Origin: an uncultured Roseateles sp.
GTDB lineage: Bacteria; Pseudomonadota; Gammaproteobacteria; Burkholderiales; Burkholderiaceae_C
Assembly (NCBI RefSeq): GCF_945956965.1
Contig: NZ_CAMFJS010000020.1
Location: forward strand, 1 to 64,000
Length of the DNA stretch: 64,000 bases
Direction: 5' to 3'
Shown here: positions 16,233 to 24,938 of the stretch, one piece after another
Layout: the number at the start of each line of letters is the position of its first letter
Numbering within the stretch: the stretch's first letter is position 1
Program-made: the position numbers and the translations under genes
The notes under the pieces: generated by a model
Seen by the model: only the letters and a program-made list of their open reading frames with translations
What the model was told of the DNA's origin: nothing
The model's database searches: none

Positions 16233-16288
16233 CTTGAACTCCTGAAAATTCTTCACGCCAAAGCGACGCGCAAAAACCGTCGCCCGGC

Positions 16289-17482
16289 TTAGAACACCAT
16301 GTCGTAAGAGGCGCTGAGCACCCGCGCACTGCCTGCGCCCGGCGTAGCGGTCGAATCAGTCACCCGGTCGAACTGCAATTTCAAGGCGCCGCCCTTGTGC
16401 AACTCATAGCGCAGGGCCAGCAACTGGCTGCGCAACTTCACCGGGGTGTAGGAGTCGGCGTACGAGTCCTCCTGGTAGGAGCTGGCACCGCCGGTCAGCG
16501 TGAAATCACCGAGGCGGTAGCCCAGCGTTGCCAAGTAAAACTGCGCTTTGTAATTCAAAGACTTCCGGGTCGCCCGACCGAACTCGGTGCGCACAATCCA
16601 GCTGCCCACATCGGCATTGAGGGCCAGCCCGAGGAACTCTTGCGCGGGGCCATCCTCGGCCACATCGACCACACCGCTGTCTTTGTCGGTCTGCTTGAAC
16701 TTGCTTCGCACATAGCTCAGGCGGCCGGTAAACCAATCGCGCGACACCTCCATGCTCGCGCCTGCAATATTCGACCACTCCACCGTCTTGGGCGCGTCGT
16801 TGTAGATCCGCGAGTAGGCGTTTTTGCTGCTTTTCTCACCGCCAAACAAGAGATCGGTTCGCAGCGACCAGGGGCCCAAGTCGGTGGCGTAGCTCAGGCT
16901 GGCGCCGTTGTAATTGACCACATCCCAGCCATAGACATCGGGGCTGGGCCGCACTGTGTTGTAGGCATAGCCCACGTCTTGGAAATCAGAGTAGTAGTAA
17001 AGCGGCAGGCGCTTGCGTCCGACTTGCACGCTCCATTCGGGCGCGATCTGATAGGCCAGATACAGCCACTCCAAATTGGCATGCTGATCCTGCAAGGCCC
17101 GGGCGGTCACCTGACCGGTCACGCTGAGGCTGGAATTGAATTTAACCGTGCCCTGCAGGCCAATACGCGATTCCGGGCCCGCGCTCAGCGAGTCGTCGTA
17201 AACACCCGCGTGCCCCCAGTCCGCGATGAAGCGGGTGCAGCCATTGCTGAAGGCCGGCGCCAAACCGCTGCTCACGCAGTCGCCCGTCGTCCGCCCCACG
17301 ACCAGCGAGGCAAAGCCCGAGCCACTGAATTCCTGCGCACTGCTTTGCTGGCTGGCAAGCCCTAGCGCAAAACCAAGCCCCAGGCTCAGGGCCATGAAGA
17401 GCCGGCTATGGCTCGCCTCAGGTCGACCAAGGCGCGGTCGTGAGCCGCCACAAGTACCCATGAACATTTGGTGCTGCGCCAT
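16289..17482 (-). CDS. Outer-membrane porin-like beta-barrel protein
   Basis: 397 residues. The start at 17482 has GGAGG with good spacing. A long signal region ends near QQSSAQ. The rest alternates polar and hydrophobic residues in many short strands with aromatic girdles (for example QVGRKRLPLYYYSDFQDVGY and LDVGSW-type turns) and ends in ...SASYDMVF, with the terminal Phe needed by the BAM machinery. Architecture fits a 14-16 strand porin of the sort often found next to small PstS-like proteins in Burkholderiales. Substrate unknown. Probably co-transcribed with the PstS-like gene. Confidence 0.75.
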   Translation of the reverse strand: MAQHQMFMGTCGGSRPRLGRPEASHSRLFMALSLGLGFALGLASQQSSAQEFSGSGFASLVVGRTTGDCVSSGLAPAFSNGCTRFIADWGHAGVYDDSLSAGPESRIGLQGTVKFNSSLSVTGQVTARALQDQHANLEWLYLAYQIAPEWSVQVGRKRLPLYYYSDFQDVGYAYNTVRPSPDVYGWDVVNYNGASLSYATDLGPWSLRTDLLFGGEKSSKNAYSRIYNDAPKTVEWSNIAGASMEVSRDWFTGRLSYVRSKFKQTDKDSGVVDVAEDGPAQEFLGLALNADVGSWIVRTEFGRATRKSLNYKAQFYLATLGYRLGDFTLTGGASSYQEDSYADSYTPVKLRSQLLALRYELHKGGALKLQFDRVTDSTATPGAGSARVLSASYDMVF

Positions 17483-17533
17483 ACGAACCTCCGGTCTGAA
17501 CGGGGAATGAAGATACTGACAATCATTCCGGCA

Positions 17534-17550
17534 GCATCGCGCTGCGATGC
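17534..17550. promoter_or_regulatory. Inverted repeat upstream of the porin gene
   Basis: GCATCGC (17534-17540), GCT, GCGATGC (17544-17550): perfect 7-bp arms about 50 bp upstream of the porin start. Possible operator or 5' leader hairpin. The rest of the space between 17483 and 17716 shows nothing else convincing. Confidence 0.35.
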
Positions 17551-17716
17551 ACGCCGACCCTGGTGTTAACCATAACGCTCAGACCCCACGCGTGAACAGC
17601 CTTCAATCGGCCATTTGGGTCAAAAAACCACGTCAAACGGGCAGCAAGGACTTGCTCGCTCTTTTTGCGTGAAATAGTCGGCACGCTGCGCCTGCAGCGG
17701 GCCGGCGTGGCTTGAA

Positions 17717-18595
17717 TCAGGCGGGCAAACCAAGCAGTTGCCGGGCTTGGGCCGGGCTGGCGATGGGGCGCCCGGCGCGGCTGGCGCAAGCGGCCAGCGC
17801 CTCGATCAACACGCCGTTGCCGCTCGCCCGCTCGCCACTGGGCAAGTAGAAGGTGTCCTCCAGACCGCTGCGCAACATGCCGCCTAACTCTGCCGTTCGT
17901 TGGTGCACCGGCCAGATCTCTTGCCGCCCGATCAGGGTGCTTTGCCACAGGGCCTGCTCAACCATATAGCCTGGCAGCAGCCCCAGCAAATCAGCATCCA
18001 CCGGCATGCCCGAGGCCACCCCCATCACCAGGTTGTATTCGGGTCGGCCCATGAGCGAGGGCTTGAACAAGCCGCTCTTCACATACATGCCCACGGAGCG
18101 CACGATGCCCACATCGAAGCACTCAAACTCCGGGTGCACGCCGCACGCCTCCATCACCGCCAGAAAGGCCGAGACCTTGGCCACCGGGTTATCAAACACC
18201 ATGGGCGGCCAGGCCCAGGAGCCATCATCCTTGAGCTTGAGATAGTTCAGCGTGCCGGCATTGCAGGCAGCGATCTCGGGGCGCACCCGGCGTATGCAGT
18301 CTGCCGGGCCGCTGATGTCGGCGCCAATCACCCCGGTGCTCAGATTGATGATGACACCCGGGCAGGCGGCGCGAATGGCCGACACCACCGCCTCGGCCAC
18401 ATCCGGATCCCAGCTGGGCAGATGGCCCATGCCATCTTCTTGCCGGCGCAGATGCACATGCATCACCGCGGCGCCGGCGTTGAAGGCATCACGCGCCTCG
18501 GCAGCCATTTGGGCCGGCGTCACCGGCACGGGATGCTGCAGGGGATTGGTCAGCACGCCGGTCAGGGCGCAGGTCAGAATGGTGGGCGTCGTCAT
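17717..18595 (-). CDS. Beta-keto acid cleavage enzyme (BKACE, DUF849)
   Basis: 292 residues, full length. Family marks: the N-terminal LTCALTGV, the metal-binding HVHLR with His46 and His48 at the same numbering as the characterised Kce enzyme, INLSTG, and GLEDTFYL with the third metal ligand Glu246. BKACE enzymes use Zn and acetyl-CoA to split a beta-keto acid into acetoacetate and a new acyl-CoA. The start overlaps the end of the biotin carboxylase gene by 4 bp, so it belongs to the leftward carboxylase operon. The substrate is unknown; here it may replace or supplement a lyase step. Confidence 0.9.
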   Translation of the reverse strand: MTTPTILTCALTGVLTNPLQHPVPVTPAQMAAEARDAFNAGAAVMHVHLRRQEDGMGHLPSWDPDVAEAVVSAIRAACPGVIINLSTGVIGADISGPADCIRRVRPEIAACNAGTLNYLKLKDDGSWAWPPMVFDNPVAKVSAFLAVMEACGVHPEFECFDVGIVRSVGMYVKSGLFKPSLMGRPEYNLVMGVASGMPVDADLLGLLPGYMVEQALWQSTLIGRQEIWPVHQRTAELGGMLRSGLEDTFYLPSGERASGNGVLIEALAACASRAGRPIASPAQARQLLGLPA

Positions 18596-20640
18596 GGCCG
18601 GGCTCCTTGTTCAGTCTTTGCGTCCTCATTGGCATGCGCCGCAGGTGGTGGGTCCGGCTCCAGCTCCAGCATCAAGGCGCCGGCCGCCACGGTCTGGCGC
18701 GGCTGCACATGAAGGACTTTGACGCGGCCCGCACACCCTGCGGTGAGCCACATCTCCATCTTCATGGCCTCCACACTCAACATGGCCTGGCCTTGCGCCA
18801 CGGCATCCCCTGGGGCCACCAAGAGCTGAGCCACCACACCGGCCACCGGCGCCACGGCGCGCGCCGGATCGCTGCTGTCGCCAGCAGGCTCCGGGATTGC
18901 CGATGGCTCACTGAAATGCCATTGCGCAGCATCCAGGCTGAACCAAAGCTGTGCCGGCGTGCTGCCAGCGCCACCCGCCAGCACCGCGATCACGCTCATG
19001 CGCCGGCCATCCAATTGCAGGCAATGCCGGCCTTGGGCATCGACACCCAATGATTCAAATTGATGCGCCTGGCCGTCCAGCAGCAGCTGGGCCTGGCGCC
19101 CGCTCGCGGTGACACGCAAGCTGCGCCCTTCGCTGGCGCCATCAGCCTGCCATTGCAGCTGCAGCGCATAAGTCGCCACACTGGCCGGGCGCGCGCCCAC
19201 CGGCCCGGCAGCCAGGGCCAACAGGCCCGCCGCCAGCAGCCAGTGTTCGGCTTGCGGGCGCGGCCGCTGCAGCTTGGCTGCAGCCGACCATTCGTCCAAG
19301 CTGCTGGTGCTATGGCGCGCCTCGACGAACTCGGGGTCGGCCAGCAAGTCGAGCAGGAAGCGGCCGTTGTTGATCACCCCCAGCAGCGGCACTTGGGCCA
19401 AGCCGGCGCGCAGGCGCTGCAAGGCTTCGGCACGGTCACGGCCATGCACGATCAGCTTGGCCACCATCGCGTCGTAATGCGGCAAGACCTGACCCTGCTC
19501 GGCAATGCCATGATCAACGCGCAAAGCCAAGCCCTGCTGCGCCGCCAGCTCCGGCCGCCACCAGCGTATGCGGCCGGTCTGCGGCGCAAAGCCCTGCGGC
19601 AAGGAGTACGGATCTTCGGCATACAGCCGCGCCTCGATCGCATGGCCTTCAAACCGAATCTGCGCTTGACTCAGTGGCAAGGGCTCGCCCCGCGCCACGC
19701 GCAACTGCCAGGCCACCAGATCCAGGCCGGTGATCATCTCGGTGACCGGGTGTTCAACCTGCAGCCGCGTGTTCATCTCCAGGAAGTAATGCGCGCCGCT
19801 GGCGTCCACGATGAACTCCACCGTGCCCGCGCCCACATAGCCCACCGCGCGCGCGGCCGCCACCGCATCAGCCCCCATGGCGGCACGCTGCGCCGCGCCC
19901 AGTGTGGGCGACGGCGCTTCCTCGATGACCTTCTGGCGCCGGCGCTGCGCCGTACAGTCACGCTCGCCCAGGTGCAGGGTCTGGCCCTGGCTGTCGGCAA
20001 AGACCTGGATCTCGATGTGGCGGCCGCCTTCGATCAGGCGCTCCAGCATCAACTCACCGTCGCCAAACGCGCTCAGCGCCTCGCGCCGCGCGCCCGCCAG
20101 GGCGGCGGACAAGTCTTCGGCTCTGTGTACCGTGCGCATGCCCCGCCCGCCGCCGCCCGCCAGTGCCTTGACCAGCAAGGGGAAGCCCAGGCGCAGGCCC
20201 TGGGCCTGCAAGCTCGCCTCGTCCTGCTGCTCGCCCAAATAGCCCGGCACGCAGGGCACGCCCGCGGCCAACATGCGCCGCTTGGCCGCGGCCTTATTGC
20301 CCATGGCGGCGATGCTCTCGGCGCTGGGGCCGATGAACACCAGACCGGCGGCCACGCAGGCCGCGGCGAAATCGGCGCGCTCCGACAAAAAGCCATAGCC
20401 CGGGTGAATCGCCTCGGCCCCGCTGCACTGCGCGGCTTGCAAGATGGCGGCACTGTTCAGATAAGATTCGGCCGCTGCCGCCGGGCCTATGCACAAGGCC
20501 TCATCGGCCAGGCGGACATGGGGCGCGTCGGCATCCGCCTCGCTGTAGACCGCCACCACGCGAAAGCCCATGGCCTGGGCCGTGCGGGTGATGCGGCAGG
20601 CGATCTCGCCGCGGTTGGCGATCAGAATTTTGTTAAACAT
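18592..20640 (-). CDS. Acyl-CoA carboxylase alpha subunit: biotin carboxylase plus biotin carrier (AtuF/LiuD-like)
   Basis: 682 residues. Biotin carboxylase domain: MFNKILIANRGEIACRI, IHPGYGFLSE, ATP-grasp glycine loop ALAGGGGRGMR (about 160-168), ERDCTAQRRRQKVIEEAPSP region, EMNTRLQVEHPVTE. A linker domain follows, and the C-terminal biotinyl domain carries VEAMKMEM near residue 630. This is the alpha subunit layout of methylcrotonyl-CoA or geranyl-CoA carboxylase. With the AtuC-like beta subunit two genes away, a geranyl-CoA-type substrate is plausible, but the two activities cannot be separated by eye. It is fourth in the leftward operon and overlaps BKACE. Confidence 0.9.
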   Translation of the reverse strand: MFNKILIANRGEIACRITRTAQAMGFRVVAVYSEADADAPHVRLADEALCIGPAAAAESYLNSAAILQAAQCSGAEAIHPGYGFLSERADFAAACVAAGLVFIGPSAESIAAMGNKAAAKRRMLAAGVPCVPGYLGEQQDEASLQAQGLRLGFPLLVKALAGGGGRGMRTVHRAEDLSAALAGARREALSAFGDGELMLERLIEGGRHIEIQVFADSQGQTLHLGERDCTAQRRRQKVIEEAPSPTLGAAQRAAMGADAVAAARAVGYVGAGTVEFIVDASGAHYFLEMNTRLQVEHPVTEMITGLDLVAWQLRVARGEPLPLSQAQIRFEGHAIEARLYAEDPYSLPQGFAPQTGRIRWWRPELAAQQGLALRVDHGIAEQGQVLPHYDAMVAKLIVHGRDRAEALQRLRAGLAQVPLLGVINNGRFLLDLLADPEFVEARHSTSSLDEWSAAAKLQRPRPQAEHWLLAAGLLALAAGPVGARPASVATYALQLQWQADGASEGRSLRVTASGRQAQLLLDGQAHQFESLGVDAQGRHCLQLDGRRMSVIAVLAGGAGSTPAQLWFSLDAAQWHFSEPSAIPEPAGDSSDPARAVAPVAGVVAQLLVAPGDAVAQGQAMLSVEAMKMEMWLTAGCAGRVKVLHVQPRQTVAAGALMLELEPDPPPAAHANEDAKTEQGARP

Positions 20641-20715
20641 GGCGCATCAACATCCTTGTCGGCTTGCGCGGCAGGGCGACGGGGGCAGGCCAGGCGGAGG
20701 CCTCAGGCCGGCGCA

Positions 20716-21870
20716 TCAATGCGAGCCCTTGGGCAAGGTGCCCTCGAGCTTGCAGATAATGCCCAGCATCACCTCATCCGCCCCGCCACCGATGGAGACC
20801 AGTCGGCCATCGCGATAGGCCTGGCTGATGGGGTTGTCCCAGGTGAAGCCCATGCCGCCCCAGTACTGCAAGCAGGCGTCTGAGACCTCGCGGATCAAGC
20901 GCCCGCATTTGAGCTTGGCCATGGAGGCGAGCTTGAGCACATCTTTGCCGGCGATGTACTGCTCCACCGCCGCATAGGTCAGGGCGCGCAGAGCCTCCAC
21001 CTCGCAGCGCAGCTCGGCCAGGCGGAAGTGCACCACCTGGTTGTCGAGAATCGGTTTGCCAAAGACCTGGCGTTCGCGGGTGTAGGCAATGGTCAGGTCG
21101 ATCAGGCGATCCATGCTTTTCAGCGTGGAGGCCGCGCCCCACAAGCGCTCCTCTTGGAACTGCATCATCTGGAACATAAAACCCAGGCCTTCCTGGCCGA
21201 TCAGGTTGCGCTTGGGCACGCGCACATTGTCGAAAAACAGCTGGGCGGTGTCGGAGGCATCCATGCCGATCTTGTGAATCTTCTGCCGGCTGATGCCCGG
21301 CGCATCCATGGGCACCACGATCAGGCTTTTGTTCTTGTGGGCCGGGCCGTCGCTGGTATTGGCCAGCAAGCAGCACCAGTCGGCCTGCATGCCATTGGTG
21401 ATCCACATCTTGCTGCCGTTGATCAGATAGTCAGCGCCATCGCTGACCGCGCGGGTCTTGAGCGCCGCCACGTCCGAGCCACCGCCCGGCTCGCTCACCC
21501 CCAGGCAGCCCACCAGATCACCGCTGATCGAAGGCGCCAGGTAATCGCGCCGCAGCTCATCACTGCCAAAGCGCGCCAGGGCGGGCGTGCACATATCCGT
21601 CTGCACGCCGATGGCCATGGGCACGCCGGCGCAGGCGCACAAGCCCAGGGCCTCAGCCATCACCATGGAGTAGCTGAAGTCCAGGGCCGCGCCGCCGAAC
21701 TCCTGCGGGTACTTGAGCCCCAGCAGGCCCAGCAGGCCCAGCTGTTTGAACACCTCGCGGGCGGGGAATTGCTCGGCCTTCTCCCAGGCCGGCACCTGGG
21801 GGTTGAGTTCCTTCTCAACGAACTTGGCAACCGTGTCGAAGAGCGCGTGATGTTCTGGGCTGAGAATCAT
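20716..21870 (-). CDS. Acyl-CoA dehydrogenase, AtuD-like (citronellyl-CoA dehydrogenase family)
   Basis: 384 residues. Three-domain flavoprotein: N-terminal helices, the FAD/substrate strand region with GCLGVSEPGGGSDVAALKT and KMWITNGMQADW, and C-terminal helices with YTRERQVFGKPI, CLQYWGGMGF and SIGGGADEVML. The segments CACAGVPMAIGVQTDM and ALARFGSDELRRDYL, as I remember them, are close to Pseudomonas AtuD, which oxidises citronellyl-CoA to cis-geranyl-CoA, the substrate of the AtuC/F carboxylase. It lies between the two carboxylase subunit genes, a typical place for the dehydrogenase that supplies them. Confidence 0.85.
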   Translation of the reverse strand: MILSPEHHALFDTVAKFVEKELNPQVPAWEKAEQFPAREVFKQLGLLGLLGLKYPQEFGGAALDFSYSMVMAEALGLCACAGVPMAIGVQTDMCTPALARFGSDELRRDYLAPSISGDLVGCLGVSEPGGGSDVAALKTRAVSDGADYLINGSKMWITNGMQADWCCLLANTSDGPAHKNKSLIVVPMDAPGISRQKIHKIGMDASDTAQLFFDNVRVPKRNLIGQEGLGFMFQMMQFQEERLWGAASTLKSMDRLIDLTIAYTRERQVFGKPILDNQVVHFRLAELRCEVEALRALTYAAVEQYIAGKDVLKLASMAKLKCGRLIREVSDACLQYWGGMGFTWDNPISQAYRDGRLVSIGGGADEVMLGIICKLEGTLPKGSH

Positions 21871-21976
21871 GTGTTGTCCCTGAGCAGTGGTGTTCTAGCA
21901 ATGCTTGGCGCCGGCCGGGCGCCACCGGAGGTTCAGCGTCGTCGGCGTCGCAAGCCGGTTCGGGCGCTGTGCCCGC

Positions 21977-23587
21977 TCATAGCCGCGCCACGCCAAAGCT
22001 ATTGCCGCGCAGCTGCCGCGCAGCGGCTTCGGCCGCCAGCGCCAGGCCCAGGCCCAGCACCCGGCGGGTATCACGCGGGTCGATGATGCCGTCGTCCCAC
22101 AAGCGGGCGCTGCCAAAGAGCACATGCGATTCGCGGTCGATGCGTTGGCGCAGCTGATCGCTCATGGCGGCCAAGGCTTCCGCATTGACCGGTGCGCCCA
22201 TGCGCTCCAGCTTGGCGCGGTTGATGATGTCCATCACCTGCGCGGCCTGCGCGCCACCCATCACCGCGGTGCGCGCCGTGGGCCAGCTGAAGATCAGGCG
22301 CGGGTCGAAGCCGCGCCCGCACATGCCGTAATTGCCGGCGCCAAAAGAGCCGCCCACCACGATAGTGAACTTGGGCACCGTGGCATTGGCCACCGCCTGA
22401 ATCATCTTCGATCCATGCTTGATGGCGCCGCCCTGCTCCGCCGCCTTGCCCACCATATAGCCGGTGGTGTTCTGCAAAAACACCAGGGCCACGCCGCTTT
22501 GCTCGCACAGCTGAATGAACTGCGCCGCCTTGGTGGAACCTTGCGGCTGAATTGGCCCGTTATTGCCGATGATGCCCACCGCATGGCCTTCGATGCGAGC
22601 GTGGCCACACACGGTGTCGCTGGCGTACAGGGCCTTGAATTCAAGAAAGTCCGAGCCATCCACCAGGCGGGCGATCAGCTCACGCACATCGTAGGGCTCG
22701 CGCTCATCTTGCGGCACCACGCCCAATAGCTCCTCGGCATCGAACAAGGGCGGCGCAAACTCAGGCGGCGCGGGCGGCAGATCCCAGGGCAGCTTGTCCA
22801 CCAGTTCACGCGCCACCGCGATGGCATGGGCATCGTCTTCGACCAGGTATTCACCCAGGCCGGTGACGCTGGCGTGCAGCTCGGCGCCGCCCAATTCCTC
22901 ATCGCTGGCCTCCTCACCGATGGCGGCTTTGACTAGCGGCGGGCCGGCCAGATAGATGCTGGAGCGATTGCGCACCAGCACCACATAGTCCGACAAGCCC
23001 GGCAGATAAGCCCCGCCCGCCGTGGACGAGCCATGCACCACCGCGATCTGCGGCAAGCCCAAGGCCGACAGCCGCGCCTGATTCGCAAAGCTGCGGCCGC
23101 CCTCCACAAACATCTCGCTTTGGTACATCAGATTGGCGCCGCCGCTCTCCACCAGATAGATCAGCGGCAGCTTGAATTCGCGCGCGATCTCCTGCGCGCG
23201 CAAGGCCTTCTTCAAACCCATGGGCGCCACGGTGCCGCCCTTGATCGCGCTGTCGCTGGCGGAGATCAGCACCCGCTTGCCCGCCACGCAGCCAATGCCC
23301 ACGATGGCGCCACCGCCCAGCACGCTTTTCTTGCCATCGTCGTCATGCAGGCCCAGGCCTGCCAGGCTGGAAAGCTCCAGAAAGCCGGAATTGCGATCCA
23401 GCAGACGCGCCACCCGCTCACGCGGCAAGAGCTGCGAGCGCGCTGCGAACTTGTCCGCCTTGCTGGCGGACTCGGCCACCACCAGCGCCTCCAGCGCCCG
23501 CACCTCGTCCAGGCGTTGGCGCATGGCTTGCACATTGGCCGCGAACGCGGCCGAGGCCGGGTTCAGGCGCGAACGCAGCGCCGTCAC
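21977..23587 (-). CDS. Acyl-CoA carboxylase beta subunit (carboxyltransferase), AtuC-like
   Basis: 536 residues. Carboxyltransferase fold of the crotonase superfamily in two halves: FLELSSLAGLGLHDD, SAIKGGTVAPMGLKKALR, YLVESGGANL, HGSSTAGGAYLPGLSDYVV in the first and IIGNNGPIQPQGSTKAAQFI, FLQNTTGYMVG, GGSFGAGNYGMCGR and AVMGGAQAAQV in the second. The ending NSFGVARL and the block GGAELHASVTGLGEYLVED resemble geranyl-CoA carboxylase AtuC more than methylcrotonyl-CoA carboxylase MccB (comparison from memory). It transfers CO2 from biotin to the beta-methyl carbon of an enoyl-CoA. Its start overlaps the SDR stop by 4 bp. Confidence 0.88.
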   Translation of the reverse strand: MTALRSRLNPASAAFAANVQAMRQRLDEVRALEALVVAESASKADKFAARSQLLPRERVARLLDRNSGFLELSSLAGLGLHDDDGKKSVLGGGAIVGIGCVAGKRVLISASDSAIKGGTVAPMGLKKALRAQEIAREFKLPLIYLVESGGANLMYQSEMFVEGGRSFANQARLSALGLPQIAVVHGSSTAGGAYLPGLSDYVVLVRNRSSIYLAGPPLVKAAIGEEASDEELGGAELHASVTGLGEYLVEDDAHAIAVARELVDKLPWDLPPAPPEFAPPLFDAEELLGVVPQDEREPYDVRELIARLVDGSDFLEFKALYASDTVCGHARIEGHAVGIIGNNGPIQPQGSTKAAQFIQLCEQSGVALVFLQNTTGYMVGKAAEQGGAIKHGSKMIQAVANATVPKFTIVVGGSFGAGNYGMCGRGFDPRLIFSWPTARTAVMGGAQAAQVMDIINRAKLERMGAPVNAEALAAMSDQLRQRIDRESHVLFGSARLWDDGIIDPRDTRRVLGLGLALAAEAAARQLRGNSFGVARL

Positions 23588-24471
23588 TTCAGCACCTCCG
23601 GAACCGTGGCGCGGTGAAAGCCCTCAAAGCCGCGGGTACCACCGCCCTCCTGACCGGGGAAGATGGGGCTGGACAGTGAGGCGCCACCGTCAATCTGCAG
23701 CGTGATGCCGGTGATGAAGGCCGCGGCGGGCGAGAGCAGAAACACGATGGCGGCGCTGACCTCCGCCTCGAGAGCCAGGCGGCGCAAGGGCACATGGTTT
23801 TTGAGGCTACGGATCAAGGGTTTGATGGCCTCACCATAACTGTCCATCCCGCTGGACGCCACCCAGCCCGGCGCCACCGCATTGACGCGCACGCCGGCAT
23901 GGGCCCATTCCACACTGGCGCTCATGGTCAGATTGCTCATGCCCGCGCGGGCCGCGCCGCTGTGCGCCATGCCGGGCATGCCGTTGCGGAAGTCGGCCGT
24001 CATATTGACGATGGCCCCGCCCTGCGCCTGCAGGCATTGATTGAACAACTCGCGCATCATCAAAAAGCCGCCGGTCAAATTATTGGCCAGCACGGCCTCA
24101 AAGCCGCGCTTGCTCAGCGCCAGCATGGGCGCGGGGAACTGCCCCCCAGCGTTATTGACCAGGCCATGCACCGGCCCGTGCTGGGCCAGGGCCTGGGCCA
24201 CATGGCTTTGCACGGCCGCTTCATCGCGAATATCAAACGCCAGCCAATCGCAGCGCCCGCCGTCCTCGCGAATCTCCTGCGTCACCGCCTCCAGCTTGGC
24301 CACCTGGCGGCCAGATACCAAGACATGGGCGCCCAGCGCCGCCAACTCATGCGCCACACAACGGCCAATACCCGAGCCGCCGCCGGTGACCCAGATCCGC
24401 TGCCCGGCAAACAAACCGGGTCGAAACACGCTGCGGTAGCCCTGTGTGGGTGATGCCTGCAAATCGCTCAT
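23584..24471 (-). CDS. SDR family oxidoreductase (AtuB/AtuG-like), first gene of the leftward operon
   Basis: 295 residues. Classical SDR: cofactor loop WVTGGGSGIGRC (TGxxxGxG), LVNNAGGQ (NNAG), then a region that should hold the catalytic Ser-Tyr-Lys. Here the usual YxxxK reads HSGAARAGM, so the Tyr and Lys appear replaced, which matches the 2,4-dienoyl-CoA reductase-like branch rather than an ordinary alcohol dehydrogenase. Terpene-cluster AtuB/AtuG proteins share NLTGGFLMMRE. The C-terminal tail is Gly-rich. It is translationally coupled to the carboxyltransferase gene (ATGA). Confidence 0.85.
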   Translation of the reverse strand: MSDLQASPTQGYRSVFRPGLFAGQRIWVTGGGSGIGRCVAHELAALGAHVLVSGRQVAKLEAVTQEIREDGGRCDWLAFDIRDEAAVQSHVAQALAQHGPVHGLVNNAGGQFPAPMLALSKRGFEAVLANNLTGGFLMMRELFNQCLQAQGGAIVNMTADFRNGMPGMAHSGAARAGMSNLTMSASVEWAHAGVRVNAVAPGWVASSGMDSYGEAIKPLIRSLKNHVPLRRLALEAEVSAAIVFLLSPAAAFITGITLQIDGGASLSSPIFPGQEGGGTRGFEGFHRATVPEVLK

Positions 24472-24490
24472 GCCGGGTTGGACTCCGTTG

Positions 24491-24532
24491 CAAGGGATAC
24501 AAGGGATGCAAGGCCCGTAGCTTCCGTTAACG
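24491..24532. promoter_or_regulatory. Divergent control region with short direct repeats and CGTTAACG palindrome
   Basis: The 164 bp between the divergent operons holds CAAGGGAT twice in tandem and a third partial copy (24491-24513), and the perfect 8-bp palindrome CGTTAACG (24525-24532). A MerR-type regulator is encoded two genes away and would be expected to bind a dyad in such a region. Clear -35/-10 boxes could not be assigned. Confidence 0.33.
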
Positions 24533-24635
24533 TGAGGTCGATTTCATATTGGTGAATACCATGTGGTTCACGGCAGGCGCATTGACTAAGCTGCCCGACA
24601 CCCATCCAGGGCATGAACAACTAGCGAGGAACACC

Positions 24636-24932
24636 ATGGACATGACAGCCATCACCGAAGCCCTGCGCGGCAAGCTCAGCGAAGACAGCGGCCTGAACGC
24701 GATTCTGAAATTCGACTGCGGCGACGACGGCGTGGCCGTGATTGACGGCAAGAGCGTGCCCAATACGGTCAGCAATGAGAACCGCGACGCCGACTGCACC
24801 GTCAGCATCAGCCTGGAAAACCTGGCCGCCCTGCTCAAGGGCGAACTCAACCCCATGAATGGCTTCATGATGGGCAAGTTCAAGGTCAGCGGCGATATGG
24901 CCGTGGCGATGAAGCTGCAACGCGTGGTGTGA
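24636..24932 (+). CDS. SCP2 sterol-binding domain protein
   Basis: 98 residues from the ATG at 24636, preceded by GAGGAA; the frame is open to 24549 but without a ribosome binding site. The SCP2 fold marks are LKFDCGDDGVAVIDG, DADCTVSISLENLAALLKGE, NPMNGFMMGKFKVSGDMAVAMKL. SCP2 domains bind fatty acyl-CoA or other hydrophobic ligands and often accompany beta-oxidation enzymes. It is the first gene of the rightward operon, 7 bp before the MerR gene, and probably carries the acyl substrate or intermediate. Confidence 0.88.
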   Translation: MDMTAITEALRGKLSEDSGLNAILKFDCGDDGVAVIDGKSVPNTVSNENRDADCTVSISLENLAALLKGELNPMNGFMMGKFKVSGDMAVAMKLQRVV

Positions 24933-24938
24933 TCGCGC

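Noticed and set aside
19060-20883. A 607-codon open frame antisense to the biotin carboxylase gene
   Set aside because: Composition is that of a shadow frame (Arg, Gln, His, Ala rich) and the opposite strand has all biotin carboxylase and biotin carrier motifs.
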